From Coniosporium tulheliwenetii (lineage: Eukaryota; Ascomycota; Dothideomycetes): a stretch of DNA of 64,000 nt. This document shows positions 11,618 to 23,898 of the stretch, in pieces (within the stretch, counting starts at the first letter, position 1; every line of letters begins with the position of its first letter). The stretch spans positions 806,001 through 870,000 of the forward strand of contig JAPDRP010000003.1 of the NCBI GenBank assembly GCA_030247845.1. Reading direction: 5' to 3'. The notes under the pieces are model-generated. The model was not told where the DNA came from. It did not search any database and worked only from the letters and a program-made list of their open reading frames with translations. Position numbers and translations under genes: made by a program.

Positions 11618-12509
11618 AGGGGCTGTGTCATAATATTGCGGGTCGTGGGACTTTGCCTGCGATAGGGCGTTGACAGGTGCATGGGGATCTTTTTCAGCGA
11701 TATACCAGGCTTTTTATAGCTAGGGCGGTCATTTGTGATTTACTATATTTGCATTCGGAGCGACGAGTGCAGGCAGAGCAGAGCGGAAAATGGTGCGCGC
11801 GTGGCGATGAGGTATGCTTAAGACGGCCGGGCTTCAAACCTACATACACGGCAGATAGACTTCCGAATAGGGCTCCCATCGAGCACCCTTATTTGCTCCG
11901 CCTTCTTCACGAATGACTCAACCTGATTGATCCTGCGGTAGATACCGCTCGCATGCTGTCCGGACCCCGAACTGCTCTATCACAACAAGTCTGAGTGAGG
12001 GCGAAGCATGTCACGCTGCGTGCCGCTCTACAAGAGCCATCCTCGATGCTAGAGAGGGGTATTGTTGTGGCTTCTTGAGCTACAGTTGCCAGCTCTGAGA
12101 GTGTCTTTTGCCCACGGAGCTGGCTTGCCCGGAACTTCGCAACCTTCACGCTGACGAGCTTGCAAACTCAACCGTAGACCCTTTGTAGAGGCCCAGTCGT
12201 GCCAGTATACAAAAGCCACTATACCTAGTTCTCAGTCTTGAAAATGCACTTGCCCCTACCCATCTCATCTCAAGATGCCTCTTTGTCAACACTCCTAGAC
12301 TTCAAATCCCGCCACAACAAAGGCCCCAAATCCAGACAATCCAACACGCGAACAAAGCCACAAGTCTCCCCGCCTTAGTATTGTAGTCCAGATTCAATAT
12401 AACGTTCTGTCGAGAAGCTCCATAGCCGACCCAAATACACATCAACAACAAGATCAATTCGTTTCTACAACACCAGCTATCTTCAAAGATCACAGCTAGG
12501 AAAGAAGAA

Positions 12510-12625
12510 GACGACAAGCAAAATGGTAAAGAATTCAGTTGGTATCCTCTCAAACCCATCAACAAGATTAGGATCTGGACGGTTATGTAGGGGTCTACCC
12601 GCTGGAAGAGATGAGGTTAGAGGGC
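12510..12625. repeat. Diverged repeat, copy A
   Basis: Shares a run of similar words with 13340-13465: GCAAAATGG against GCAAGATGG, CTGGACGGTTATGTAG against CTGCACGGTTACGTAG, and GATGAGGTTAGAGGG against AATGAGATTAAGAG, in the same order and at similar spacing. By eye about 60 percent alike. Nature unknown. It may be an old duplicated fragment of a mobile element or gene. Confidence 0.35.
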
Positions 12626-13339
12626 TTTTTTCTGGTCTGGATGATCCAGAAACGTAGCAGGAGCAGCCATAGTAGGACAAGAAGGAGCGTACATCACGCG
12701 TAGACTTACAGCTAAATCAAAGAGGTTTGCTTTGAACGCTTGCAGATGGTGTGACTGCGGATCCTACAAACATACATTGATGCTTCCTAAACCTCCTATT
12801 TGCTTTTGAGTGGTGCTCCTGTAAGAGCGGTCTAGAAAAGCCCTGGGCATATGGAGGTTATAGGGAACTCACTATCCGCGGCCTAGAGCCCAATGACCGT
12901 AGCAATACTCGCTACTGAATGCAATGTAGTTTGAAGCTGGGGTGGGATGCTCCGGTACCACTATACATCTTCCCCGCCGCCGTGTCCGATTGACCCAGCT
13001 CTGATTCTGCGTATCAGAAGTATCACACCTGTGGTATAGTTCTCATGCTTGCATAGTGCGCGCACTCACTTCCCAACTTCCCAACTTCCTTTGTTGCACC
13101 AGGGCCTTTCGAAGGCTGAGATGAACCGTGAAAGATTTCCCCGAGACAACTCAAAAAAAGAACGGAGCCAGAAGGTCCTCTACTAAACTAACAGAAGCAT
13201 CACAGCGCCAACAAAAGCTCTGAAAACTCAACCTCTTAGCTTCTGCCCGGAATCGAAACGCACGAACACGGCACCAGCAACTCAGCACAACAGCAATAGC
13301 TAGCAGCCGAGCAAAACAACAGAAGAATAAGGAATACTA

Positions 13340-13465
13340 GGCAAGATGGCATATAACGGCTCTCGCCCGATCTCCAAATCCAGCAAGGCTAGAGTCTGCA
13401 CGGTTACGTAGAGTGGTCCACTCGCAAACCCTACCGCAGATTGAGAAATGAGATTAAGAGAACGA
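13340..13465. repeat. Diverged repeat, copy B
   Basis: Partner of 12510-12625 in the same orientation, about 830 bp away. It overlaps a 96-codon minus-strand frame that has no recognisable motif. Confidence 0.35.
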
Positions 13466-13835
13466 TAGGAAAGGAGCTTTGTATCGGACACATCAAGCTC
13501 CTCGTACTTCACGACGCTCCTAAACAACTCACTCAAGGACAACGCTATAGCCAAGCGGAAGCTGCGGCCATGTAGGAAACCATCTGGCACGTTTCCAGCT
13601 CAATCGTAACTCCAGCAAAATCACTCGCAGAGTGTTGCTCCAGTGCGCGAGAAAACGAAGCATTAATAGTTAGGTCGGCGGGAGAACTCTAGGTATAACT
13701 CCACTACTCCGTCGTCCCAGGTTCCCAAACGTGACGAGAAACGCTCTACACGTGCGTGCATCCCACGGATACACATCCAGCCATTCGTCATCATTAACCG
13801 TCATTACTCTATCGCAACCCCCTCATTACCGCACC

Positions 13836-16800
13836 CTACTCCGCCAACACCCCCTTGAGCATCGTCACAAAGCCTGGATGCAGTTTCCGCAGCTCCTTGA
13901 TCTCCGGCTTCGGCGGCTCGCCCGCCCTGCGCGTGAGGGCTTCCCGGGCGCGCTGGCGGCGCTTCCGCTCTGCGCCGATCGGGTCCGCGACCTCCTCGTC
14001 GTCGAGGTCAGAGTCGTCGGCCTCTTCATCGGCATCGAGATCGGAGTCGTCGAGTTCGAGGTCTTGGAGGTCGAGCTGGGAGGGGGTATTAGTATTGCTG
14101 ATCTGAAACGGAGGAGTAGAAGCAAGGAATTTTGGGAGTGGGAGAGGGAGAGAAGAGCAGAAAGAGCGGAGCGAAGGAGGAAAGAACAGTAACACACGCA
14201 GACCCACCTCATTAAGCCCAAAATCACTACTCCTGAACCCGTTAACTCCCAGCCCCGTCCCTCCTGCACCCTCTCCGCCACTCGCCATCTTCTGCCTCGT
14301 CTTGTCATGATGCCACTTCTTTCTTGCCGCCTGCCACTTCACCAGCGCATTAATCTCCCTGACCGCCGTCCTCATATCAATAATCCCCATATCCAGCGCG
14401 CCCTGAAACAGCGCATTCATATCCAGCCTCGCGCCGCTCCGTGGCCCCTTCCTCAGAAACTCGAGAATCCCCTCCAGCCACCCCATCAGCTGATCAAAAA
14501 GGCCATTATCATGAGTATGCACCTCATGCACGAACCGATAGAACGCGTCCTCATGTCTCGCACACAGATCGATAAACGCCTGCACCGTCTGGTTCGGATC
14601 CGCCGAGACGTCCTGGCGCTGTGCCGCTTCGACGACTTTGATCATGTCGTCGACGAAGACGGCGAAGTCTGTGATGGAGTTGTACACGTTGGCCGACTTG
14701 TAGACGCGCACGAGGGGCTCGTAGAAGATGGTGAAGAGGTCGCGGAAGAGTTGGAGGGTTGTCGGTTCCTCGATCATCTCGAGCATCATTTGCTTGTCCC
14801 GGAGGCGGAGGTGGAGTTTGAGGAGCTGCTTGAGGTGTGCGAAGAGGGTGGCGCCTTGGCGCATTTCTTCGTCGACCTGGGGGCGGGGTTGTTAGTAGGA
14901 GTGTGGGGTGGAGTTGGCGGTGAGTGGGAAGGCAAACTTACGTTCTCCACGGCGTTGTTCCACGCGACGTAGGCGTTGAAAACACGGCCAATTTGCTCGG
15001 GCGTGAGTTCAGGCTTGAAGTAATCCGATCGGAGAATCACAACCACAAGGTCGACTTGTTCCGCTTCGGCTTCCTCCCGTAGTGCGTCTTTGATCTCTTG
15101 GCTGGATTCGGTGTACGATTTGATCTTGTCGCATAGAATAGGATCTTTGACCTTAGTGGTGGCTAGGGTTTCGATAGCCTTCCGGCCTTGGTGGATACCA
15201 TCATTGATTGCCATGCCAAAGATCCTTTGCATGAGTGACCTCGAGCCGAACGGCTGTGCAAGGAATAGATCCAGCACGCCAGCCATAACGGCCGCTGGGT
15301 TGGCGATGCGAATGACGTTCTTGAGCACAGTGTAAGGAACCATGGAATGTATTCGCTTTGCCTGTGCAAACAGGTCTGGCGAGTTGTCTTCTGCAAGGAA
15401 CAGATGGTAGATGGTAGCGGCGACTTCTATCCGGAGCCATTCAGCGAACTTCTGGTACTCGGGCCTGAGCTCAGCGATGGTGTTCTTCTCGCGGATCTCC
15501 TGGAATAGTTTGGACAACCCGTTAGCCTCGACAATCTCCCTCCTGAACTTCTCCATATGCACATCTAGCTCTCTTGCCCGCTTCCTCGCGATCTCGTAGA
15601 ACTGCCTTTGCTCTTCGAGACGCTTCTTGTCCAGCTCCTCTCGACGCTCGATATCAAGCTTCTCCTCCTCATTCAGTTTCACTGGGTCTCTGGTGAGGAA
15701 GTCCTCCATAGTCTTGGACTGTGCGATCTTCTCATTCTTGAGAAAGTTCCGAAGGAAGGCTCGGAGAGAGACACGCTGCTCTTCACGGAAAAGTACAGTG
15801 GTTTCTTGATACGCCGAAAAATCCACGGAAGCGCGGGGCGAATGTGTCTTGCCAAGAGAATGTGCTGAGCTGTTGCGCTTATGGCTTCGGCCAAATGGTA
15901 GATAGCTGCGTAGTCCTCCACCTCCGCCGCCCTCATACGGGTCGGGTATTAGGTTTTCTTGCGTGGACTGCGACGAGATAGAATCTGCGTCACTGGCTTC
16001 GACTTCCAGTGTAGCGTCCTTCTTGTTCTTTCTGGGCAGCGGAGGGAGCACCTTGCCCGGCAGCTCGAGGCGTATCCTCTTGTGCAATTGCGCAAAGTCG
16101 CGGTATCGCCGGCCTACGAATATTTCGGGTTGACCCGCCCGCTTGACTCGTAATATGAATTCCTACAGATGTCAGTCCGGACGTCAAGCGCCAGAACAAG
16201 ACTAAAGCTTGTCTTATATACTTACTGCATGTTGATGATACCTCATATGCCTCTTTACGGATGTCATGCGCACGCTCGCAACGTTGACATCCCAACCGTT
16301 GATCTCATGTCCTTGCGGAACATTGACGATGAGCCCGTTCTCATCGGCGCCGCGGTCTACAACCTCCATCTCAGAGAAGCGTATCCGTTCTTCATAGCCA
16401 GACGCCGTGGGTAGACCGGATACCATCATCAGCTCCACCAGCTTCTCGGCCTTTGTGGCAAGTTTCCGCCGCTTTGTCTCCTCGAGCCTGTCTTCGGATC
16501 CAGATATGTGTTTGTTGGCGAACGACTCGAGGAACTACATCCAATTCAGCCTTGTCAGCAAGGCTCGAACATCCCGTGTACGGAGGTGGTTGACGCACGA
16601 CTTGCAGCTTATCCTGCCAGAATTCCTTCTCCTTCGCCTTGTCCAGGAACGGAAAGTTGCGGACGTGGTGTACGAAGATGTATCGTAAGATAGGGAGCTC
16701 CGATTCCTCTGGCGGCACTTCTCCCTTGTCCGATCGGAACGGTGCGCCGAATCGCTGAAGCGCCGTGGGTGAGTTGAGCTCGGCTATCTCATACTTGACT

Positions 16801-17100
16801 TGCTGTGAGATCAACTCCCGCTTAAGGTCTGTTGAGGGAGTCAGTGACATTGTTGCTAGCCTGGAGATGTGAGTCCCACCTACAGTGCTCTTGCTTGCCT
16901 GTTAGGATCGATCCTGGCGGCGGCACAGAGTTCGTCGATACCCTGGACATGTAGGAAGGGTCGGCCCGCTCGAGCTTCTGCCGCGCCTGGACCGGCTGTC
17001 CGTTTGTCGATATGGGAAGATACTCTGTGTCCGCATTGTTTACTACCGATGCCCGGACTGCGCCGTATGGAGCGGGGGAAGCAACATTGCGGGCGGCCAT
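13836..17100 (-). CDS. PX-domain protein with PX-associated domains (yeast YPR097W/Lec1-like)
   Basis: Phosphoinositide-binding membrane-trafficking protein of the fungal YPR097W type. Exons on the minus strand: 17100-16884, 16828-16599, 16534-16226, 16162-14942, 14876-14208, and 14075 (or 14102) to 13836, about 961-970 aa. The last intron has two in-frame acceptor choices. An N-terminal PX-associated region is visible (KRELISQQVKYEIAEL, LPILRYIFVHHVRNFPFLDK). The PX domain follows around residues 260-420, with VGRRYRDFAQLHKRI and LELPGKVLPPLPRKNK, the second being the proline-rich loop. A large low-complexity insertion interrupts the PX domain. The C-terminal half is a helical PXB-type domain (FGSRSLMQRIFGMAINDGI, GLFDQLMGWLEGILEFLRK), followed by an acidic tail. 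Family members bind lipids and act at organelle contacts; the exact role here is inferred. Start chosen at the first ATG of the open first exon. Confidence 0.88.
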
Positions 17101-17811
17101 GCTATGGGAGGAGGAGGATTGAATGGAATGAACAAATAATGGTGACTGGCAGGAATACGAGAGGGGAGTATGGAAAAAGGCTGTTGAAAGCGTTGAGGCG
17201 CTGGCCAGAGAACGCGTAAGATATCAGCGCTTGGGGGCCCATGGCGGGCAGGGCAGTGACGATGCCCGCACCCGTTCTCGTGAACCTCCGCGGCGCGCCA
17301 AGCGAAGGGCGGCGCGGCGGACGCCTCGGCGCTTGCCGCAGCTCATCCGCAGATTGACCGTGTCGACCACCTACGACGTCCTGATCCACAGTGGCCTTGA
17401 AGGAAATGATAGACGGGCAGCGTCTTCCGTGTGTGCAGCTGTGACACTGTGGATCAAGCTGGAGCTCAGCACCAGAAACAGCTAGCTAGAAGGTGTTCTA
17501 CCAGGCGGCAGCCTCAGAGTATAGGGGGCTTAAGGCTGCCGTTCCCAGTTTAAAATGAGCGGAGGCAAAACATCTCATCAGGTAACCAAGGTTGCAAGAG
17601 GGTTATTGAGCAAGGATTTCTATCTGTTTCTTGCTGGGCTATTGACGAGGTGAAAGTCTTAGGCGGACAAGATAGACCGAGGAGAACAGAAAAGTAGCTA
17701 TAAAGCAGGCACCAACGCCAGTAGATCCCCTCCGCGCCAAGGTGAATGCAACAAAAGCAGAAGGCCTTGTGCCGAATCGCTACGCAGCATATCGACATTT
17801 TTCAAGCTGGT
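17101..17811. other. Intergenic between PX-domain gene and ARS2
   Basis: Upstream region of the PX-domain gene and 3' flank of ARS2, both on the minus strand. Short frames only; nothing supportable. Confidence 0.5.
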
Positions 17812-20764
17812 CTAATAGTTCAACTCAGCAGTTCCTCCACCCGCTGCATCCAAGTCCTCATAGCTCTTCAAACTCCTTCCCTGCACAGCTTCCCGGGGCC
17901 CAACAGTCGCCGCACCGCCCTCTGTAAATCTAGTGCCGCCAGTCGGCCTGCCTACACCTGCGCGCGGAGGCGTCAAGCGTCCGTTGTTCCATCTCATGTT
18001 GCGGCTATCCCTCTGCTGCCTGTCGTACGGACCGGGCATGCGGTTGCTGTTCATACGCATGTTGCCTCGCCGCATGGGGCCAGCTCCGTGCCGGTCTTCA
18101 TCTCCAGGGCCTGCGCCTTGACCGAACATTTGACCCTGCTGGCCAAAGAAGGCTTGGAAGGCTGCTGGGTTCGGCATGCCGTTCATCGGTGGCATCCCGA
18201 ATGGCATGTTGGACAGCGAGAAGCCGCGCGGAGTGCCAGCAACTGTGTGGTTGTTCAAGGGAAAGTGCCCGTTGCTGTTCGCGTCTGTGCGGGATGGCGC
18301 GATGTGGGCTGGGTCGAGGACGTAAAGATTGACCAGCTCGACCTGTATCGACCGTTAGCCTGTGCGTTACTCTCACGTCTTGTAATGGCACTTACATCTT
18401 TCCTCAGCTTCTCGTAGAACTCTGTGTGCCTCTTCTCAACGTGCTTTCTCCAGAAGGTCTCGCCCTTGAAGAGCTTGGTGCATTCCGGGACCTTGCATCT
18501 GAACTTGGCTTCGTCCTCTTGCTTGACATAACGCTTCAGCTCTTCTTCCAAAGCTTCCTCTGTCGGCCGCCCTCCGAGCTTCTTAATGTCGACGTTCTCC
18601 GGCTCGAGAATCTGCATCAGCTTCTCCTCGTACGTCCTCACCCAATTGAACGCTCGTTGCAGTTGCTGCTGATTCTTCCCGTTGGTTCTGAACTTCCTTT
18701 CCTCAACCGGCGAACCCGTCGGATCCTCCGCGTTCGACTCTTGTCGCTTGAGCGGGAATGCTTGCCCGAGAGCGCTCGCTTTTGCCGCCGCCTTTGACGC
18801 TGTCGTAAGGCTAGAGCGCGGTCGACGAAGATGGCCACCTGGGCACTTCCTGGTAAGTTCGTGCACCGAATCGCTCTCGAACACGCAGAAGAAGCAAAAG
18901 CTGTAGACACGGCGAAGGTATTCCACTAGAAGATCCAGCTTCTTTTTCTTGGCCAGAAGTTCTTCATCGTCGACCTCATCATCATACGCGGGTTCCTCGC
19001 CTTCCTCCATTCCATCCTCTTCGCCATCTTCCATGTCTTCGGGATCTCGAGCCTCCTTGGTGCCAGTGGGCGCGTTGATGGGCGGCTGCAACCACCCTTT
19101 ACCGCGAAGATCATCAACCCTCTCGTCGACCTTCGCTATGCCGCTGTAGCCATCGCCCAATTCAGCATCTAGCTTAGTTACTAGCCGCTCCACAAGTTGC
19201 AGGTCGCGCTCGATTCTTTCAGGTGCGGAGAAGAGGTCCCAGAGAGCTTTCTTCCTTGGCATTGCGGGCGGCTCGTGGATGCCGACATGGCACGTAAAGT
19301 TTCCTCGCTTCTCGTCCTCGATAGTCTTGCCATTAATTTCTGAAAGCGCTTTCTGTGCAGTCGACTCGGCAGGAGCATCGGCGTCAGCCATGCCTTCATC
19401 TTCCTCTCCTTCCTCATCACGGCCATCGCTTCTCTCGTTCTTCTCAGGCTGCTCTGGGCCAGGATTCAGGATCACCCAGCCAATGCGATGGCACTTCTTC
19501 AGCGGATTGGGATCACTTAAGCTGAGCCACTTGAAGCCGCCTTCACCTTCTCCGAGATGCTCCTTGCAGAAGGCTTCCATTTTGTCGCGGCTGACGGTAG
19601 GAGCAATCGTCTTTATCAGGAGCGTCGGCTGAAGCGCGGCCTCATCACGTAGGTCTCCGCCTCTCGACGGCAGCAGATCACCTACCCCAAGCACTTCATT
19701 TGCTGCAGTCGTTTCGCCCTCCTCTTTCTCGACCACGCCTCCCGCTCCATTGCTCTCGTTCTTGTAAATGCCTTCCAGGGTGAACTCGTCGAACCTTCCA
19801 GAGTCCAGGTCTTGCTCCCACTGGCCATAGATGCCACGTCGGTACTCGCTCAGGCGGGCGCGGAAAGCAGCCCTAGCGTCTGAGTCGTAGCGCTCTTTGA
19901 ACCACTCCTCATCCTTGTGCTGCTGGACGAAGGTCCGGGCCATCTGGACTTGAAGCCTTTCCTTGTACGCATCGTAGGCGGCCTGAATCTGCTCTCTTTC
20001 CTTCCCACGCTCTTCGCGTATCTCCCGCTCGCCCTTGATGCGGTCCGGTCGCCTGCCACCGTTCTTCGCACGTTCACGCTCCTCTTTCACCAGCTGATCC
20101 ATGCGCCACCATTCTGCAAAGTAGTTGAAGCCGACCTGATAGTCTAGCGTCATAGGGTTCTGTACAGGGTTGGTGGTGATGGCAGGCGGTGGTGGTTCTT
20201 GTCCGGGAACGTATCGGTCGATGCCGGCCTGAACGGGCGGAGGAGATGAACGTCGGCGGTGGTGAAGTTCATCGCGTCCGCGGTAGAACTCATCTCTGGG
20301 AGCCCTGTCTGGCTGATATCGGTCGATCGGTTGAGGTGAACGAGAGCGGCCTCTGGCAGGACGAGCTCGGCGATCGTAGGCGCCTGTAGGTTGAACTGGT
20401 AAGCAAACTTCGCCGTTTGATGAGGTATCCCGTCTTGTGTATGCGGCAAATGTATGGAAGTAGACACGAAGGAGGAAGCCTCTTTATTGAGATGCGACGT
20501 TCGCAGACAGGATGTGAAAACTGTAGGAGGGCAAGTAGGTGATGACTTGCTGCTACATGCTAGAATTGACGTCCGAAGCGTATAAGAGGTACGAGGCGCT
20601 CAGATGTATGTCGCGAGCTGACAAAGGAGGACGTGAGCTTACTGGGAGACCTTCGTCGATAAGAATCCGTCATCGTTCGACCGCCGTCCTCGCGTCTATC
20701 AGACTGTATGTCAGCGTAGACCTGTGACGAGAGAGAATGTGCAAGCCTACCCATAGGAGTCCAT
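17812..20764 (-). CDS. ARS2: SERRATE/Ars2 homologue, zinc-finger RNA-processing protein
   Basis: Nuclear cap-binding-complex partner that links capped transcripts to processing or decay. Proposed exons: 20764-20751, 20695-20643, 20383-18396 and 18342-17812, about 861 aa. The first intron (55 bp, CTGAC branch) gives the start MDSYGREDGGRTMTDSYRR. The second, 259 bp, is long for this window and may hide another small exon. An RS/proline-rich N-terminus (RGRSRSPQPIDRYQPDR) leads to the Ars2 core (VGFNYFAEWWR, TFVQQHKDEEWFKERY, FDEFTLEGIY). An RRM-like centre follows (LLIKTIAPTVSRDKMEAFCK, FKWLSLSDPNP). The C2H2 finger is intact: FRCKVPECTKLFKG, then HVEKRH. The conserved tail YVLDPAHIAPSRTDANSNG is joined by a 53-bp intron. 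The end is Gly/Met/Arg-rich, as in other Ars2 proteins. Divergent to the TspO gene. Confidence 0.9.
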
Positions 20765-21679
20765 GATCGTTGTACAAGGGGACTCGCGGTCTGTCGAACG
20801 ATCTACTGCTCGGTCTTAGAGCTCTGTACTTTGCCGATGCCAGTAGTCTCAATACCAGAAGACCATCAGACGGTTTGTAGAGCCTGAAAGGAAAAGACGC
20901 AAAGCTCGGCGGGGTCGTCAGGTAATTGGGTTTGGATGGTAGAGGCGGACGATTGTCCGGAGGAAGCTGTTTGCCAACATAACCGCGCGTTAGAGAAGCA
21001 CGCTAAGACGGTAGTGTAAAGAGACGAGGTGGAGTATGGCAAGTAAAAGGTGCTGCGCGATAGAAGTGACAAGAAGAAGCTTGCCGGCAGTGCAAAGGCG
21101 ACCGCAACGGCTTGTAGATGTAAGAGCGGAGGAGTATGAGCTAGAACGGCGAAGGCTGGGGCAGAGTGAGAGCCCGCGACTGGGGAACTGGCAGGGCAAA
21201 AGGTAGAGAATTGACCAACAATGCGATGAAAGAAGGCGAGTACGCACAATGGTGCCTGCACTCACGCCGCGTCGTTCTCAAGATGAGTTGCGCAGCAGAT
21301 GAGCTGGAGTTGGGTGCAGTCGTGTTGGCGGTTCAGGGAGCGCGAGGTGAAGGGCAGGGCAGCGGACGGAGAGTCGGCGCTTGGCGCAGTTGCAGGGCTC
21401 GCGTCTCAGCTCGCGGCACGCTAAACCTGGGCGTAAGCGCTTGGAAGGGCCTCAGGCAAGAAACGCGCGAGAGGGGTAGCTTTGGATCACCTGATGATCA
21501 ACCTGTATATCACGCCAGAGTAACATTCGCAGCATCAAGTAGCTCTATCCTGAAGCTCACGCCGACGGTCTTATCTCGCCTGTCAAGCCGTTTCAGCTGT
21601 TTGAGCTTGTAAAACACCGCTCTGAGACATACTCAGTACCCTTAGGCGTTGGAGCTCAGCAATCGGCTCAAACCCAGCC
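20765..21679. other. Divergent intergenic region between ARS2 and TspO genes
   Basis: About 0.9 kb between two divergently transcribed starts, so it should contain both promoters. It has frames of 131 (minus) and 148 (plus) codons with no family resemblance, which I take as chance. Confidence 0.45.
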
Positions 21680-22462
21680 ATGACGACCTACATCCCCTCA
21701 CTAACGCTGCCCAACGCCGTCTTCGAGCAGCCCGCCGTCTCCATCCTGCTCCCCCTAGTGCTCGGCCTTGGGGTGGGCTACTCCACGCGCCGTATGTCCT
21801 CCGCCCACTTCAAATACGCTTCCTCACCTTGCCATTCCCACTGACAATCCTCGCAGCCACCCAGGCCGCCAAACTCGCCCACAAGCTCCGTCAGCCGCCG
21901 GGGCACCCACCGCCACACTACTTCGGCCCGGTATGGAGCCTCCTGTACGCCAGCATGGGCTACGCCGCCTACCGCGCCTGGACCGCGGGGATGGAGTCGT
22001 TTGACGTGCGGAAGGTCCAGCTCGCCAAGGTCCGTATACCCCTCTAGAAACAATACACTGCTTAGGCTTGTTCTGCAATGCGGGTTTGCTGACGAATGAT
22101 ACGTGGTTTGACAGCAAGGCGCAACCCTCTACACCATCCAGCTCGGCCTGAACCTCATCTGGATGCCGCTGTTCTTCCGCCTTGGACGGCCTGTCGAGGC
22201 TGCGGTTGACATTGTCGCGCTCACGGGTATTACTGCGTATCTCGCGTACATCTGGGGACAGGTTGACGAGGTGGCGGGATGGCTGCTCGTGCCGTACATC
22301 GGGTGGTTGAGCTTTGCAACATACCTATCCGTAAGTGTCACGTGATCAGGGAGTGTGAGCTGTGCTGATAATGGATTGTAGGTGGGCGTCGGACACCTCA
22401 ATCAGTGGGATTTCAAGGGAAAGGAGAAGGAGGCTGCACGGGAGGCTGACAAGGAGGAGTGA
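21680..22462 (+). CDS. tspO: TspO/MBR-family tryptophan-rich membrane protein
   Basis: Five-helix membrane protein of the TspO/peripheral benzodiazepine receptor family. Members bind porphyrins and sterols and sit in mitochondrial outer or secretory membranes. Four exons: 21680-21791, 21857-22029, 22115-22330 and 22382-22462, about 193 aa. Introns are 65, 85 and 51 bp; the first has a CTGAC branch site. Family motifs are clear: PHYFGPVWSLLYASMGYAAY (helix 2 region), YTIQLGLNLIWMPLFF (helix 3), then ALTGITAYLAYIWGQV and LLVPYIGWLSFATYLS. The family's usual N-x-x-x-W near the end is represented by HLNQWD. The C-terminus is charged and short. The N-terminal helix (SILLPLVLGLGVGYS) fits helix 1. 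Function in fungi is poorly studied. Confidence 0.9.
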
Positions 22463-23145
22463 GTTGGGATTGTCACCCGATCTGGAACCTTGGACGGAGG
22501 CAAAGACTGCGACCTTGGGTGGTGGACCATGAGCGATGATTCAGCAACGGTTCAGTTCTGGAGTATCACAAGGAGCGGCAGTTTGAGGATCTCGATATTA
22601 ATGATTGTATACAAGGGAGAACCCCAGCTCATTCTATTATCTCCATCAGCGTTGACAATTACTTCAGGGTCTGTCGATGGTCACGTCCTATATGATAATC
22701 ATCTCTGCTAAACGAGAGCGCTATGGTCCTGGAAAGCCAATAAAAAGCTGATGATAATTCGTAGCATTTCTCAAGCAATTGCTAATCCATTGCACAAGTA
22801 ACGTGTTCCATTCTGTGAGAAATCACCAATGAGCAACAATGAACGCCTTCCCCGGTTAGCTCCATGCGCCACCACTGCCAGCCTTTAACAATCCAGGAGA
22901 CCTTGGGTATAACAAAGCAGCCGAGAACAACCAAATTCCGCCACCGTAACAGCTCCACGCCAAATGCCAATGACTTCCACTAGCCATCCATCAGCAGATT
23001 ACAAGGGAAGTCTTCTCCAGCATCCCCATCAATTTCTTAACGGGCGCGTCTCCCAAAATCGAGGACACGATGTCGGATGCGGCCAAGTAACTCCTCCATT
23101 ACTCAAGAGCCGACTTCCCGTCCATGATCGCAGGTCCAAAGCTGC
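22463..23145. other. Intergenic 3' to TspO and 2EXR copy 1
   Basis: Convergent 3' flanks. No supportable gene; only short frames were seen. Confidence 0.5.
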
Positions 23146-23898
23146 TCAACCTGCCTCGGGTCGAAACCAAGCGTACAAATCACGCAACCACCCGGCACTA
23201 TACGCAATCAGCTTCAACACTGGCCACAACAAGATCCAAAAGAACTTACTCTGACTGATCGTCGTCATCCCCATCTGAAACATCTCCGCCCAGGCCGGCT
23301 GCCATCCCGATTGCGTGTGCACCTCGCTCGAATCATAATGCACGTACCAGCTTAGCCTCGAGCGGCTGGGCTGCATCGAGTCTTTAATGATGGTCCCACG
23401 CTTCAGAGCATCCTTCGCTTGATTAAAACTCGAAACGTTGGCGACCATCTCGACATGGACCGCCATTTCATTGTCCTCGAGGAATCCCAGGACGCAGGGC
23501 AACGCGTAGGAAGCCCACTCGTCGCGGATCGTTAGCGCGCTCATATGGCGCAGGATGCGAGTTGGCACACGATCCAGCTTCTCTCGCAGGTTCCTGATGC
23601 TCGCGGGTGGGGTGCCGGCATTGAAGGTGAAGACCGCGGACTTGTAGAAAGCTGATTCGGCCTCGTATTGGCTCTCTCGCGATGCGGTAAGAATGCCGGC
23701 TTGGTGTAGAGTCGAGGCGGTAGAAGATCCGTTGGCCGAGTTGAGGGAGATTCGTGGGGAGTCGCTGACCGCGTCCCCAGTTGCGATTTTCCCTATATGG
23801 CAGCGCAGTTCAGTGGGAAGAGAAGGGAAACGGTGGAACTGCTTTGCGCTTGAGCGTGTGTAGTGTCCCCGGGCGCTGCGATGGTTCCGAGACTTCAT
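23146..23898 (-). CDS. 2EXR-domain protein, array copy 1
   Basis: First of four minus-strand 2EXR/F-box-like genes. Start taken at the ATG at 23898; the open frame begins earlier only with TTG. The domain opens with FHRFPSLPTELRCHI, the Leu-Pro-x-Glu-Leu-Arg core of the 2EXR family, followed by GILTASRESQYEAESAFYK. Read straight through, the protein is about 250 aa and ends in a hydrophobic stretch, FFWILLWPVLKLIAYSAGWL. However, a perfect GTAAGT donor at 23249 and an acceptor ending at 23151 would remove that stretch and end the protein after ISQS, near residue 217. The paralogue at 24669 also ends without an anchor. The function of 2EXR proteins is unknown; some fungal relatives look like F-box adaptors. 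Confidence 0.75.
   Translation of the reverse strand: MKSRNHRSARGHYTRSSAKQFHRFPSLPTELRCHIGKIATGDAVSDSPRISLNSANGSSTASTLHQAGILTASRESQYEAESAFYKSAVFTFNAGTPPASIRNLREKLDRVPTRILRHMSALTIRDEWASYALPCVLGFLEDNEMAVHVEMVANVSSFNQAKDALKRGTIIKDSMQPSRSRLSWYVHYDSSEVHTQSGWQPAWAEMFQMGMTTISQSKFFWILLWPVLKLIAYSAGWLRDLYAWFRPEAG

Larger units (their letters stand above)
11618..13835. other. Intergenic, 2.2 kb, with a diverged repeat pair
   Basis: No gene can be supported. Two segments near 12510-12625 and 13340-13465 resemble each other and are listed as repeats. The rest contains only short frames. The neighbouring genes converge on this interval, so no promoter is expected in most of it. Confidence 0.4.

Noticed and set aside
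20866..21612. 131- and 148-codon ORFs between ARS2 and TspO
   Set aside because: No motifs, overlapping on opposite strands, and located in a divergent promoter interval.
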